A program made the translations under genes and the position numbers. A stretch of 64,000 nt of DNA from Polytrichum commune (taxonomy: Eukaryota; Streptophyta; Polytrichopsida; Polytrichales; Polytrichaceae): assembly GCA_950295325.1 (NCBI GenBank), contig OX485803.1, positions 39,261,554 through 39,325,553 on the forward strand, read 5' to 3'. Positions 11,915 through 24,369 of this stretch are shown here, piece after piece; the stretch's first letter is position 1; each line of letters begins with the position of its first letter. The notes below the pieces were generated by a model. It ran no database searches, was not told the origin of the DNA, and was given only the letters and a program-made list of their open reading frames with translations.

Positions 11915-12775
11915 GTTATAGATCTCATTTTTCACCGACAAAAGCCGACTTGATCGTTTGCGCATTCACTAGTAGAAAACATGGTAAAAAAGAACCGCAA
12001 TCGTTTTCCCATTGCGGTTCTTTTGACCACCCTGATCTGCAGTCACCAAACAACTGCGGATTTGTTTTTTTGGTTTTATGACTGTAATTTTGAAAATTTG
12101 GGGGCTTATAATATAGCGTTAGATAGGTCTTGAAAATACCTTTCCAACGGTGTATTACATGCCCCCATAATTTCAAAATTGCAGTCATAAAACCAAAAAA
12201 ACAAATGTGCAGTCGTTTGGTGACTGCAGATCAAGGTGGTCAAAAGAACCGCAATGGGAAAACAACTGCAGTTCTTTTTTACTATGTTTTCTACTAGTGA
12301 TTGTAGAGAAGTAACAAACATCTTCACTTGGTAAAAACACGCTCGGTAACGGTAGAAAGACCTCATTTTCCACCGACAAAAGCCGACTTGATTGTTCGCA
12401 CATTGTAGAGCAGTAACAAACATCTTCACTTGGTTAAAAAAACACGTTCGGTAATGGTAGAAAGACCTCATTTTTCACCAACAACAGCCGACTTAATTGT
12501 TCACACATTGTAGAGCAGTAACAAACATCTTCACTTGGTAAAAAAACACGTTCGGTAATGGTAGAAAGACCTCATTTGTCACCGACAACAGCCGACTTAA
12601 TTGTTCACACATTGTAGAGCAGTAACAAACATCTTCACTTGGTAAAAAAACACGTTCGGTAATGGTAGAATGACCTCATTTTTCACCGACAACAGCCGAC
12701 TTGATTGTTCACACATTGTAGAGCAGTAACAAACATCTTCACTTGGTAAAAAAACACGTTCGGTAACGGTGGAAA
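11915..12775. repeat. 104-bp tandem array, interrupted by a CACTA MITE
   Basis: The word GTAACAAACATCTTCACTTG recurs at 12311, 12413, 12518, 12622 and 12726, giving periods of 102, 105, 104 and 104 bp. Each unit also holds GGTAGAAAGACCTCATTTT and a CCGAC...GCCGACTT block. A further partial unit (11918-11966) lies left of the fold-back at 11967-12299, so the fold-back entered the array after the array formed. Confidence 0.9.
11967..12299. mobile_element. CACTA-type fold-back MITE, copy 2
   Basis: The element starts CACTAGTAGAAAACATGG and ends in the inverse, TTTTCTACTAGTG. The two arms of about 150 bp are near-perfect inverted repeats, so a transcript would fold into one long hairpin. It is flanked by ATT on both sides (11964-11966 and 12300-12302), the 3-bp duplication typical of CACTA elements. 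The uninterrupted neighbouring tandem units (CACATTGTAGAG) show the empty site. It has no coding capacity. Confidence 0.92.
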
Positions 12776-13271
12776 GTTTTGACCGTTACGTAACTCCAGC
12801 TAGGCATGGCAGTGCCACTACTATAACACCATAAACCACCGTGGTCGTGTAGTAGTAGTAGTAGTACTCCTCCTCCTGCTTCTTCTGCTGCTGCTGCTCC
12901 TGCTGCTGCTTGCTTGCTTGCTTGCTTCTCGGCAGCAGAGCAGAGATCCACTACCTTACAGAAATACATCTCACCAGGTTGGTGTCATGGATGGATGCCA
13001 GGGCTGTCCCCTCCAAGGACAGGCCCCGAGAATTGCACATGGACGTATATATGCAACTCCTTATAGCTTATGAACCAAATTACCACTCCCAGCGCACCCT
13101 ACCCTGCTGGATCCACCCTTGCCCCTTGCCTTGCCTTGCCTTGCAGGAGTGGCCACTTTTGATGCGTTGGCCTGGACCTTGGACTGACAAAGGCATATCG
13201 CTAAAGTTACTCCCTCCGATGCCATGTCGTTCCGTGCCCTTCCCTTCCCTTCCCTTCCCTTCCCTTCAGTT
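12776..13271. other. microsatellite-rich spacer
   Basis: This stretch holds GTA and GCT trinucleotide runs at about 12850-12920, a TGCT run, CTTGC repeats near 13120-13145 and a CCCTT run at 13237-13268. No gene is recognised. Confidence 0.45.
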
Positions 13272-13664
13272 CAGTGTTCAAGATTGAAGTCTTCAATGCC
13301 CTTCAAAAAACGACGTGGCCCTTCAAAATATACCTCTCTCAAATCAACCTTTCGAAACGCGACCCCAAATCGAAGATGAGGACGTCATTTGAAGTTCTCG
13401 ATAGAATCTGCCCACCACGAGAACCAACAAGCGTAGGGCATTGTCACGACAAGAAGTGGAGTTAGATGGTTGATTCTTCATTCTTCACACTGTACTAGAA
13501 ACATGTACCATATAATTCGTGCACAAGTTGGATATGAGTTTTGTATTTCATTTATGTATTTTTAGATTGATGTATTGGTTTTGAACGAGCGCTTCAACTG
13601 AAGGGCTGAAATTTGAGAGCCCTTCAAAATGAAACTCATATGAGGGCTTCAATCTTGAACATTG
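13272..13664. mobile_element. hAT deletion derivative
   Basis: The left end CAGTGTTCAAGATTGAAG and the right end (GAGGGCTTCAATCTTGAACATTG) match the ends of the larger hAT element at 27673-29225. About 150 bp of the left end is joined directly to the last 15 or so codons of the hAT transposase (GAACCAACAAGCGTAGGGCA... to the stop) and its 3' flank. It therefore arose by internal deletion of a coding copy. The outermost right base pairs have diverged and I find no clean 8-bp target duplication. Confidence 0.85.
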
Positions 13665-13730
13665 GTTCTATTGCGGTCCTCCGGAAAAGAGATTGAGGAG
13701 GGAGGGAGGGAGGGAGGGAGGGAACGATTG

Positions 13731-14322
13731 TATGTGAGCGTACCTCTCATTCATCCACCGTTAAAGAAAGCCCTAAAATAGTTTGGAGTCTTGAGGTTTT
13801 GAGAGTTGATTTGACACCAAACTCAACTTCAAAGATCCTCGATTAAGGTGTGTTCATACAGAAGTTATTGGGTCATGGTTTAAACGAATTTTCGGATTCT
13901 CGTTGGTTGAGAGTGTCGTGGACCCTCGCTTTAGGTTTACATATGGGCAGTTTGGGACTACATCCCATGACGTTGGTAGTGGTTGGAATTTACGTGGAAT
14001 CTCACACGATAAGTATGGATAATGTTGGCCGGGATTGGAGGGGGAGTTTCTTGGGACAATTGGTGAGGGAAGGGCATGGCGAAATGTGCGGCGGGAGTTT
14101 GGGTTTGGCTTGTGACCTCCAAAAGGCTTTCGGCTATAGTCCATGGACTTCTCTATGCTTTCATCCAAAAGGGGGTACCATGGTCATTTAAGAGCTACGG
14201 CCTAATGCCTTTAGTGTAAATATACCCTTGGTGTACTTGAGACCGTTTGAGATGAAATGACAACAAACCTTGTAGGGGATCAAGCTTTTATGTTGGATGA
14301 ATGATAGGTATGCTCGTACACA
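13731..14322. repeat. fold-back element with inverted ends
   Basis: The left end (GAGCGTACCTCTCATTCATC) and the right end (GATGAATGATAGGTATGCTC) form an imperfect inverted repeat of about 38 bp. Similar sequence recurs near 10915-10955 and 21470-21600. No target duplication or coding capacity is seen, and open frames inside have no recognisable domain. Confidence 0.45.
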
Positions 14323-14474
14323 ATAATTCTCTCTCTTTGAGATTAACCCACCCATCCACCTGCCGAACTAATCAGGGGACACTTAGCTTGTGCCTAATCA
14401 TAACTTATGCAATAAGCCGGGTCCCACAACCAGTTTGTATTACTACAAAATTTAAATAAATCAAGGGTGCTTAT

Positions 14475-14733
14475 GGCTAGACCCCCACCTCTTTGGGGTA
14501 GGCCCCAACCACTAATATCAAAGGTGAAAACACATTCCACTATAGTATAACATATAGATTCCTTTTTCTAAAGCAAACTTGATCCTGAAGAAAGGATCAT
14601 GAGCTTTAAATTAGTGTAGGGGACCCACTTGAGATGAGTTAACCACAAACAAATGAGGGTAAGATTTTCACTAGACCCCCTTCACCTTGGAAACGGTAGT
14701 GAGGCCCGGCTGAGAAATAGCGGGCGTCTAGCC
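14475..14733. repeat. fold-back MITE, family K copy 1
   Basis: The ends GGCTAGACCCCCACCTC and GGCGTCTAGCC are imperfect inverted repeats, and both subterminal regions contain AGGTGAA followed by a (G/A)AAA block. A related element with the same ends lies at 61852-62111. No target duplication is recognised. Confidence 0.5.
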
Positions 14734-17417
14734 CTAGCCGATTGGCAATTAGATTATTAATTGGTAGGATGATTAAAAAATCAACCTACTAACCCACCAA
14801 TCACATGACAACTTGTGCCTAATATAGTAGAGGCACCTATTCTTAATCAAGACACCATTGGCAACCTATAAGAAACCGGAATTTTGATTAGGCCGGAACC
14901 AATAGTGTCGTGACACATGTCTTGGTTTTGAGTGTTAAGGTGAGGAGGAATGAGTGGTTATGGTAGACTCCAGACATTAGTAATACGTTCAAGCCAACTT
15001 TTGGCTTCAAAATTCCACAATAATTTCAATCAAAACAAAAATAAAAAATCACCAAAAAAAAATTACAACCCTCCTAATTTTCATCTTCTTACACGGGGAA
15101 CAAATTGCACCACCTTATACTTCTCCATATCTAGTGCAGAATCTCTTACGTGACCGGTTTTGAGCGCCTCCACTCTCATAACTGCAACAAGAAGAAGCAG
15201 GGGTCTCAAGAGGGCCAGTTGGAAGTTACACTGATTAGGAGGGTGATAAGGAGACTCTAATTCACAAACCCACCCAATCACATGACACTCATGCCCTAGT
15301 AATTCATGCAAAAGGGGGGTTGTGAGCGGGGAGAACAATGGGGAGAAACGAACTGCCAGTCACAGATGAAGCGGTTGAAGTTTGAGACTTCAGGAAGATT
15401 GCTGCTCAGTTAAGAGGAATCTAGAGAACATACCCCCATTCAAAAACAACCAAAGGAAAACCAAAAGATGCTGTCGACATGTAAGTTAACCGGTTGGACT
15501 TGGAAACAGCACTACAGTAGCTAGCTACAATCTCGACCGATCATGCCCAAAGATCTCCCCGGACACGGGCCCCGAGAGCACCCACGTCGGAGGAGTTACT
15601 GCTGTGGGAAAGTGTTTTTACGACGATTGGGGTGATTAGGTGGGTGATTACGGTGATAACAGCATATAAGCCCGACTCATGATTTGCGTTGTCAGGACCC
15701 AGTTGTGGATTCCAAGGAAAAGCAAGCTAGCTGGGAGCTGCATGATCTCTAATCGCATGAGTATGTCATGGGTCACTGTGCCCAACAATCTTCTTGAGAA
15801 ATTTTTCGCGATGAAATGCGTGCCTGCACGATCCCCCAGGCACCTCTAACTTAGAGAGAGAGAGAGAGAGAGAGAGACTGTTGACAAACTTACAGCAGGA
15901 TGCAAATGAGCTGCGGCAACCATAATAGTATGACTAATTAATCTGCTTTTCGAGCTGATCATTGGTGCAAATGGTAGACGTAGTTTGGGGACCAATATTG
16001 CTGCTGCTGCTGCATCGTCACCACCACCACCACCACCACCACTTAACGGGGCTCAAAGGGATCCATACATGCGAATAGATCGGTCCGTTTTCCAAAACTC
16101 TTAAAACAAGGAAACTAGCTACACTGGTATGATGTATCATGTGCAGTTAAGATTGCCTTTGCAAGCAGGCTGCCTCTTTTACCCATGCAGATTAACGTGG
16201 GTCGAATTCAGATTACAAGAACTTGTAGCTAACTTTATTCATCCGTAGAAGAACCACAGAAGGAGGAGGAAAAAAGTCCATGTGTTTTGTGTTTGTGGAG
16301 AGTAATATTTAAAGTAATGTGGAATGTTGATAAATTAGCATGGAGCAACCTAATTGCACATATCTACTGTATGTAACTTACTTAGCCTTTAAAACAATGG
16401 GTTGTTTCTATATGGGACACATGACGACGAGTTGTATGAACCCCTAGCAAGTATTGACACAACCTGGGTTTATTTGGTCTATGATATTGAATCTATATTT
16501 AGCACACTCCATCAAAAAGGAGATGTAAATACCAAAAAAACAGACATGGTAAGTATATATGAGTATAGGTCATTCATACCATCTTGTACTCTTTCTATTT
16601 GATTCACTTCTATGTTTACTCCAATTGGACTAAAACATAGGAACAATGAGATCGTTCTAGATAAGGGTCCACAATGATCTTTGATGCTGTTTAATCAAGA
16701 ACATCAAGGAAGAAGTTCAAACCCCTTTCGTATGACACCTTTTAACGCCCACGACAATTTTAAGTTTCTGGACATTGAATCTCCCACTGTTGAGGCCCCA
16801 CCCCTGGCCGGACTGCTGTGACACACGTATACAATTATGTAGTATCATAATACAATAATATACCTTATGCTTAGAATAGTAATGATACTAGTCGTAGGCA
16901 GGCTGATGGATTTGGCGGAGAAAAATTTAAGTTAGGCCCGCCTGCCTGCCCGCCCGCCCGCCCGCGTGCCTGGCCCACTAATAATAACTTTACTTACACT
17001 GAGTCAGTGCTGCTGCTGTCCCTGGTCCACTTGTTAAATCCCACACAAACTTATATTCTGTAGTATTAAAAGGCCCTTCATTGTATTAGGAGATGCCACC
17101 ATGGTTGTACTCCTCGTTCTGAGCACATGCCAATTATTTAGCACTCATGGCAATTCAAACCCGTGAGTGCCTCCCGGCCAGTACACCTTCTCACTTTCCT
17201 CAAGTGACGTGGGACCGTTTTTCAAACTCTTTGAAGAAGAAGGAAGGAGGAGGAGGAGAAGAAGAAGAAGAAGAAGAAAAGTAACTCAATGTATAGTACA
17301 TTATAGAAACTACATCTTTGTCCACGGTCCAAGGTGTGTACGTGGGGATTGTTTGGTTACTTTTCTTAATCGGACACTTATGTTTGATTGGTGTGTGGTT
17401 TTCAGTGAGGATCAAAG
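14734..17417. other. spacer with microsatellites
   Basis: Simple repeats include GA at 15857-15887, CAC at 16019-16043, a GCC-type run at 16940-16967 and GGA/GAA at 17238-17280. A short segment at 15340-15400 (GATGAAGCGGTTGAAGTTTG) recurs at the end of the window (63940-64000). No gene is recognised. Confidence 0.4.
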
Positions 17418-17766
17418 GCCTCGGGCTGAATCACATATGTGTTCGGCTAGACCCCGCCCCTCTCACGTTGTCTTCACTGTCCGGTCTTCCTACCGGCACT
17501 TGCATGGGGACTCTGCCTCATTGGGAGCCAATGTGACAATATATACCCGGTCAAAACTACAAATAATCGAGTTGACATCACTTTTATTATTCCCACGTTC
17601 ATTGATGGAGTTGATCACATGCCCAAAGGAGCTTAATGGCTTAAGTGACCGGGTATTGTCGCATGGGTTCCCAACAAGGAAGAGTTCCCACGCAGGTGCA
17701 TGCAGGAAGATCAGGCAGTGGGAGGGGCGGGGCCCACCCGAACACATATGTGATTTAGCCCATGGC
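17418..17766. mobile_element. MULE-type fold-back MITE, family H copy 1
   Basis: The element starts GCCTCGGGCTGAATCAC and ends with the inverse of GCCATGGGCTAAATCAC. The inverted arms extend about 150 bp. A perfect 9-bp direct repeat, GGATCAAAG, flanks it (17409-17417 and 17767-17775), the target duplication expected of Mutator-like elements. The open frame running through it is an artefact of the GC-rich arms. The related copy is at 34536-34990. Confidence 0.9.
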
Positions 17767-18600
17767 GGATCAAAGAAAAAACACCATGAGAAGACATGTT
17801 GTTTGAAAGAGTTTGAACTGCATCTTCAAGGTTTTATTAACTATTCCACGTCCCAATAGTGAACACGATTGGGAGGGCCCATGATTATAGTTAAGGACTC
17901 AAACAAACATGCACATTTGTCAATCGGGGAGGGGAGGTTTGATTTCGTAATCTATATTTTTGATGATGCTTCATCGTAGACTTGTTGGTGCACCTCAAAT
18001 TTCATCGTGGGCATCTAGTGAATAGAACATGAAAAAAGGACCCGGTAACGGTAAATCGTGAATATTCAAGAACCGTAAATATTCAAAATAGTGTCCCAAA
18101 CCACCCAGACATCGGAGTGGGGCAAGTAAGTTTAATATGTGCCATCATGTTGCCCCCAACTATGCTCATATATGAGTATATTCTACGTGGTTTTGAGTGT
18201 TTACGAGCACAATAACAAGATGTAGTGATGGTTTATCTTTATTGTATATCATGGTGGTTGTACGAGGTGAATAATCAAAGTCATGTGCCTTTTTTGACCC
18301 AAGACTATTTGCATGGGTAAAGAGAGAGCTAGGCAACCTAATTGCACATACACATCAGAGTAGTACACACACATACAAAAGTTTGGGCAGAATGGGAGGG
18401 TATTAATTCCTATTCCTCCTGCCAGCGGCTGTGGAATTAATTCTGTTTTGTCAACATGTACTCTGAGGAATCTTCATTCCATCTTTCGGCCTCTTCAAAT
18501 TAAATCCCGTCCCTCAATGACGGGCATACAAAAAGGAGGCTAGGTGAAGGCATTTGAGGCTACATATATATATATATATATATTTGGGGGTGGGGTGGGT
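17767..18600. other. spacer, no gene recognised
   Basis: Nothing is recognisable apart from a TA run at 18564-18583. Confidence 0.4.
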
Positions 18601-18639
18601 GTCTTAATAAGGTCTCAGCTCAAGCTCAGCTCTGCTAGC

Positions 18640-20060
18640 GGGTGTCTTAATAAGGGATGGATTCCTCATACTTTTTTTCCTTTGGATGTGGTGTGCTTGG
18701 AGAATGGTTGGTTGTTTCCATGTAAAAAGAAAAAGGAAAGTGGTACCAACCGGGTCGAGAAGGAGGGCTTGGCATTTGTGGCATTTAAATAAGTAAATAA
18801 ATAATGAACTTACAACATCGGACAATATGACGTGAATTTGAGTCCGCTGGTCCTACCCTGCTCAAGAATTCTCTTGATGCAAGGTGGGGTTTACTGCCTA
18901 CCTCGTGGTGGGTGGGCTCTTGACTTCCTACATACCTAGCTAGTTTTTTTCCGTCAAGCAGAGAGAAGATTTCACAATGGGAATCAAACCGCCAACCACT
19001 CCATTGGGAAATGGGTGCCTCTCCACTATCACCATGTAGTTTAGGGTCATCTTAGACATAGCATCTATCTTATGTAAATTCCTCATTGGTCGTGGACGAA
19101 GAAGGGGCCACTACTACAACCATATGAGTCCCACGCAACACATTCTTTGTCACTAGAACTTTTGGAAATCTATCACAGTGGTAATGTTTCCAAAAATTTC
19201 CAATGACAAAAGGATCGTGTCTTGTGTGGGAGTCATATGTTGATAGTGAGCTCTAGTTTTTGAAATATAATTAATTAAATAAATAAAACCATGTACATGT
19301 TGAAGGTTGATTCATTCCAACTGGATTTTGATATGCTGATTTGAGTCTCCAACGGAGATTGGTGGTTTGTTTCCACGTAAAATGAAAAGTAGTATCAACC
19401 CGCTTCGGAAGGAGGGCTTGGGATTTGCAGCGTATGTGTAAATTCATCATCAGTCATGGAAGAAGAAGGGACCATTACTACAACCCTGCAAATCCCACAC
19501 GACACAATCTTTGTCACCATAACTTTGGGAAATCTATCACAACGACACGTTTCCAAAAAAATCTAATGACAAAGGGATCACGTGTTGCATGGGACTCGTA
19601 TGGTCATAGTGAGCTATAAATAAATAAATAAATAAAACCCATGCGTATGTTGAAGGCCGATTCATTCCAACTAGATTCCAACATACTAATTTGAGTCTCC
19701 GACGGAGAATGGTGGTTTGTTTCCACGTAAAATGGAAAGTAGTATCAACATGCTTAGGAAGGAGGGCTTGGGATTTGTGACGTATGTGTAAACTCATCGT
19801 CAGTCGTGGATGAAGAAGGGACCACTACTACAACCCTACAAATCCCACGCAACACAATCTTTATCATTATAACTTTTGGAAATCTATCACAGTGACACAT
19901 TTCCAAAAAAAAGTTCCAATGGCAAAGGGATCGTGTGCGGAGTGGGACTCGTATGGTGACAGTGAGCTCTAATTCAAAAAGCAACAAACCCATGTACATG
20001 TTGAAGGCCGATTCATTCCAACTGAAATCCCGTTACACTAATTTTGAGTCTCCCCGATGC
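18640..20060. repeat. 350-bp tandem array, about three units
   Basis: The word GTTGAAGG followed by GATTCATTCCAACT marks unit starts at 19299, 19649 and 20000 (periods 350 and 351). Each unit contains GTTTGTTTCCACGTAAAATG, then GGAGGGCTTGGGATTTG, then a TTTGGAAATCTATCACA block. A first, more diverged unit begins near 18640 and is split by the SINE-like sequence at 18800-19050. The two middle units also carry AAAT-type simple repeats. Confidence 0.8.
18800..19050 (-). repeat. SINE-like insertion
   Basis: On the minus strand the sequence begins with a tRNA-like head holding ATAGTGGAGAGG (A-box-like) and GCGGTTTGATTCCC (B-box-like), about 40 bp apart. It ends in a T/A-rich tail (ATTATTTATTTACTTATTT). 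The body, including AAAAACTAGCTAGGTA, recurs at 58841-58997. It interrupts unit 1 of the 350-bp array. The tRNA-derived origin is an inference from these boxes. Confidence 0.5.
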
Positions 20061-21035
20061 CGTTCCAAGCGTCAAATTCGTCTAAAAAGTACCCATTTCC
20101 AAGGTGATCAAATAATGCTCCGCGTTTTCACCTGCCTGCCTGCCTGCCTGCCTAATCCTAAATGGATGAGTGTATGTTGATGCACGCGGGTACTTAGAAG
20201 TTAGAACCCTCGGCCACTGAGTTCGAGACGCATTAGCTACTAATTAAGTAAGCTACGAGCGCTGAGAGCATGCTAGCTAGGGAGTACCTCAGTAGTATAG
20301 TACTACTGGCCCTAGAGTGCATGATCTCTGCTGATGAGTCGGGGCCTTTATCATCCAAGTGTTGGCGAAACTCGGAACTGGTAAAGGATCCCCACCTACG
20401 CATAGGCCGCGCGGAGGGAAGGGGGAGATTAACTTACTAGGCTCCATTTGAGGTGAAAGAAGTGAGTTTGTCTGCACAATCCTGACAACACCTCCTAAAA
20501 ATTCATCCCATCCGGTAATAGTAGTAGAAGCAGCACCAGCAAGGGCGAGAGGGCAAACACCTACCACCGGGGGGAGTGATACCTTGGCCACGCCCAGCCA
20601 TTTGGTGGTTGGGGCTTGGGGAGTTGTTGGTCCACCTGTCCCGTTGTGGCACCCAGTCATCCGGGTTGGCTTGGAGAAATCGTCGGCAGGGTTTGATGTC
20701 CTTGCCCGGCACCAAAATAGTAATTAAAAATAAAACCCGCCTAGTCAGCGTTGGAGCTAGTTGTCGGGGTCTTCTCATCCCTACACGGATGACAAGGGCG
20801 GGTAGCTCCCCCTGCTGGATGGCTACAGGGGAGAGGGCCTGTAGCCAACCAACCCGGGCCCAGGTCTAGCCTAGCCCCTAGCAGCTTGGCTCGCTGCTGA
20901 ACTTTCTGGGGCCCACCGGACAAGGTGGGTTGGCTGGCTAGGCCAGACAACAACCCGGTGTGGCCACCCTATGAGAGGAAGAGGGAATTGTCACATGCAA
21001 GTGTATCTCTCATAAATGTCAACACTAGCTAAGGA
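20061..21035. other. GC-rich spacer
   Basis: This part is more GC-rich than its surroundings and contains a CCTG run at 20131-20152. Short open frames on both strands show no domain. I see no terminal repeats. Confidence 0.35.
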
Positions 21036-21215
21036 AATGTGACAACTTATGGTAGGGGCTAGTGGCTATAGGATACAACTTCCCTTCCAAGTAACTCACA
21101 CAGCAAATGCCAAGTCACTCACATCACAATACAATGCTCGTACAAGGCCATATGGGATCAAACCCATATCACTAAACATGTGATGCTATAATGAACCACT
21201 AAGAAGTTTTATGAC
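21036..21215 (-). repeat. tRNA-derived SINE-like head
   Basis: On the minus strand, CTTAGTGGTTCATTATAGC (A-box-like) is followed about 30 bp later by TGGGTTTGATCCCA (B-box-like). This arrangement fits a tRNA-derived SINE promoter rather than a functional tRNA, because no acceptor stem closes around it. The extent of the body is uncertain. Confidence 0.4.
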
Positions 21216-21707
21216 TTGATGGCCACCTCGCGAAGAAAATGATCATATACCCCCTACAACACCACAACCACACTAACCCCACTACTACAAAGATCATCCA
21301 GTCGCTCAGTCCCCATGGTCACTTTGGTCACCCTGGTTACTTATAGTGTCCACCCCGAGAGGGATTAGTAATCTTGCACCATTGATATTATGTCCAGTGA
21401 ACATATTACCAAGGGTGGATCGAACGGGCATTTCAATCACGTTGAACTCACTAAGGTCATCGTCTCTTCTCTCTGTATCTCTCATTCATCTCACGTAAGT
21501 TTTGAAATAGTAGGTAGTATGTAGGTTGCTTTTTAAGTGGAGTTGAGTTGATTTGACATCGGAATTCACTTTCAAGACCTTGAATTATGTTATAGCAACT
21601 TGACACATGTTGAAGGGGGTGGGCAGTGACTGAATGTATATAGCGTGGGCCACTCTTTGGGAACATTTTAGTAGTGCCCAACTACTGAATATAGTAATTT
21701 AAAAGCG

Positions 21708-22051
21708 CACATGTAGTGTCATTAACACTAAATGTAGACCTTACATTGTTTTTCATTCTCTGTATAATAATAATAATAATAATAATTTGAAGAATGGTAG
21801 ATTCACAATGTTGCAATTATTGTCACTTTCTAAGTGATTTTCAGAAGAAAAAAATCGATCATTCATGACAATATCACATTACATTAATGTTAAGATGCAA
21901 AATATGCCAAACTTTGTTTCAATATATGGCATTTGGATGAACTAAAAGGAATTTGCAACAACAATTTTTGTAAAGTTATTCATAGAAAATGTCACTAAAA
22001 AGTCACCACGGTAACATAAAATACCATTCCCACTCTACACAATATCTAGTG
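21708..22051. mobile_element. hairpin-ended MITE, family C degenerate inverted copy
   Basis: The order of interior words (ATTGTCACTTTCTAAGTGATTTTC, then GTAACATAAAATACCAT) matches the inverted copy at 58233-58601. The ends (CATGTAGTGTC and ATATCTAGTG) are decayed. An AAT run at 21765-21788 lies inside. Confidence 0.55.
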
Positions 22052-22499
22052 TGTAATAATAATTATATATGTAATATATAATTATTGTAATTGTATATTA
22101 CAATAATTATATTGTTATTGTAATATTAACAACATGATCAATTATATTATAATATGATATCATGATTTAGGTGTGTCTAAGGGCTTCACCTTATGTGTAC
22201 ACTGATGTTGAACAAGTATAGAGATGAATGCATGGTATGAAGAATGAACATCAATAATGGTCTGCAAAGAATCTACATGTAGGTGTCAAAATTGTAATAC
22301 CAATCATATTTTGATTATTAATGAGTATGTCAAGGTGAGAGAATACTTGCATATCCATTATGTTGATACCCAATTGCATTTAGCTAGAGATGATAGAGGT
22401 TCATAAGTATATGAGGAAAAATATAAATGATGTACATATTTAATATTTAATAACTCTAGAAGGAAAATAACACAATACAATGGTATGCTAAAAATACAA

Positions 22500-23703
22500 A
22501 CTAATAACCAATAACATCACCATTTCTTTCATAAATTTTGCAACCAACTCTAAAGTTGATAAGTATAAAGTATATAAAACTTGCATAAGTTTTTAATCTT
22601 TTTGTACATAAAAATGCTATGAAGTCCATTTGAAATTTTCCTTCCGTAGCTTGCTCATATATTGGTTGTTTAGGTTGATTGAAATTTATGTCATCCAAGG
22701 TTGCATCTTCCAATTCTTCACCTTTAACAACTTTTATATTGTTTATAATACAACAAAACACAACAAGCAATCATTATAAGAGGTGCATAGTGGACCCCCA
22801 CAATCATATTCTTCACAATAGACCACACATTTTTCAATAATTTAAATGTATCCTTAGTTCTCGCTCCTCCTTCTTATTATTCTCATGATACACGTCGTCA
22901 TATGTATTTTTATCAGCATGTCATTCTTGTAGTGTAAGGTTTATGCATCTACATCAAAAAAATATAAGTATAATCACCTACTACATACGGCAAAACATGT
23001 TGTATTCCATTTGTGACAACGTGTTCTTGCAATATTTCTTCCCCCGGTCATTCTTTTTAAGAATGAGGATTGCCTCAAGTGTGCCGCATCATGAAACCCT
23101 CTTGGAGCTTTCACACATACATTCCAAATGATATTTTTACCGTCACAAATATCTTGTTGTAAAGCACTGTAAATATCATGTCTACACCAAACTCACTTGA
23201 GATAAAGCATTGTGGTAATTTACAATGTAATTGACAATGTGTACCGTCTAAAGCCCCACACATATTTGGTAGACCAATGACATTTTGGAAGCCTACTATA
23301 ACATTGAATAGCCTAGCACATGAAGGTATGCTAATATAATTTTTTTAATAACTTGTCTTTGTCAGCTAAGGCATTACATATCAATAATGTATGTTTGTAC
23401 ACAATAAACCCCTGCATGCAAAGATTCACATAACTCCACATTATCACTATAAGACCTTTTGCTAACTTATGTAATACCATAGCTACAATTTTGTGATGAG
23501 AAGTGCTTATTTATATCTTGTACATTGATGTTGAATGCATGGTTGTAAAAGTTCAACTCCAAGAAGGTAGAATACTTCATTGAAAAACCACGAATCCATA
23601 TTATATCCCTCCCTTCTTCATTTATGCCATAAACATCATTATATAGATTGCAATACATCCGTGCAATGGTCTTGGAAAGACCCACCATTCCCTTGGCATA
23701 CAT
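22500..23703 (-). pseudogene. PIF/Harbinger-type transposase (DDE_Tnp_4) relic
   Basis: Read on the minus strand with several frameshifts and stops, the order of motifs is that of Harbinger transposases. It begins with an N-terminal segment at 23703-23467. Then come VGFQNVIGLPNMCGALDGTH (first Asp region), a block like FHDAAHLRQSS (second Asp region), LPYVVGDYTY, MHKPYTT, and a tail like LLKNVWSIVKNM followed by IACCVL. All are heavily decayed, so no product can be made. The element ends are not identified. A duplicated word (TGACGGTTTTACACT-like) at about 23915 and 24045 may be subterminal. Confidence 0.72.
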
Positions 23704-24369
23704 AGATTTCTACACATGTGCCGTAAATTTTTGCCATATGCAACTATCCAAATTATGTATAATATCATATACACTTCAATGTCATTATGAAAATCACAAA
23801 TATTTTGCTCCATTAATTTGATTAATTCTTTTCACTATAGACTAAAATCTTGAAATAATTTTATAAATGCACCCATAAATCATATAACTAAATTTTTTAT
23901 ATGAATTGCCTAGTTATGATGGTTTTCACACTGCACCCAAGTTTTATTTATGACATATACCTTTTAATTTTGACACAAGCTTGTAATCTTTTTATAGCTG
24001 AAAGAGAAAAGTTTCCTTTCAATATTATTTTATGGATTACCTAATTGTGACGGTTTTACACTACACCATGTCTAATTTATGACACAAACCTATTAATATT
24101 ATCACGATTTTTCTTTTATTATCTACTTTATTGTTATTTTATGGTTGAAAGTAGGAAAACAATCCTCCACACATATGTATATAAATCAATATAACTAATA
24201 TTCTTGTTCGAAAACGTTATTGTCCCAACCTAGCTAGAGTTGGTAGAGTTGGTTGAGGTGAAGGTCAGGGCAACATCAACGATCCTTATGCTTCGTTAAG
24301 TCGTGGGGTAGTTCATGAAAATCTCCAAGACAAAAGATTTTTATTGAACAAACAAATTTTTTGCTACAA
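23704..24369. other. AT-rich flank of the Harbinger relic
   Basis: Two diverged direct repeats at about 23905-23975 and 24040-24100 share CCTA-TT-TGA-GGTTTT and ATTTATGACA words. Nothing else is recognised. Confidence 0.35.

Noticed and set aside
17167-17859. 230-codon open frame on the plus strand
   Set aside because: It runs through a GA microsatellite and the arms of a MULE-type fold-back, and no protein feature is visible.
21090-21215. tRNA gene
   Set aside because: A and B boxes are present but no acceptor stem or anticodon arm pairs, so a SINE-like head is more likely.
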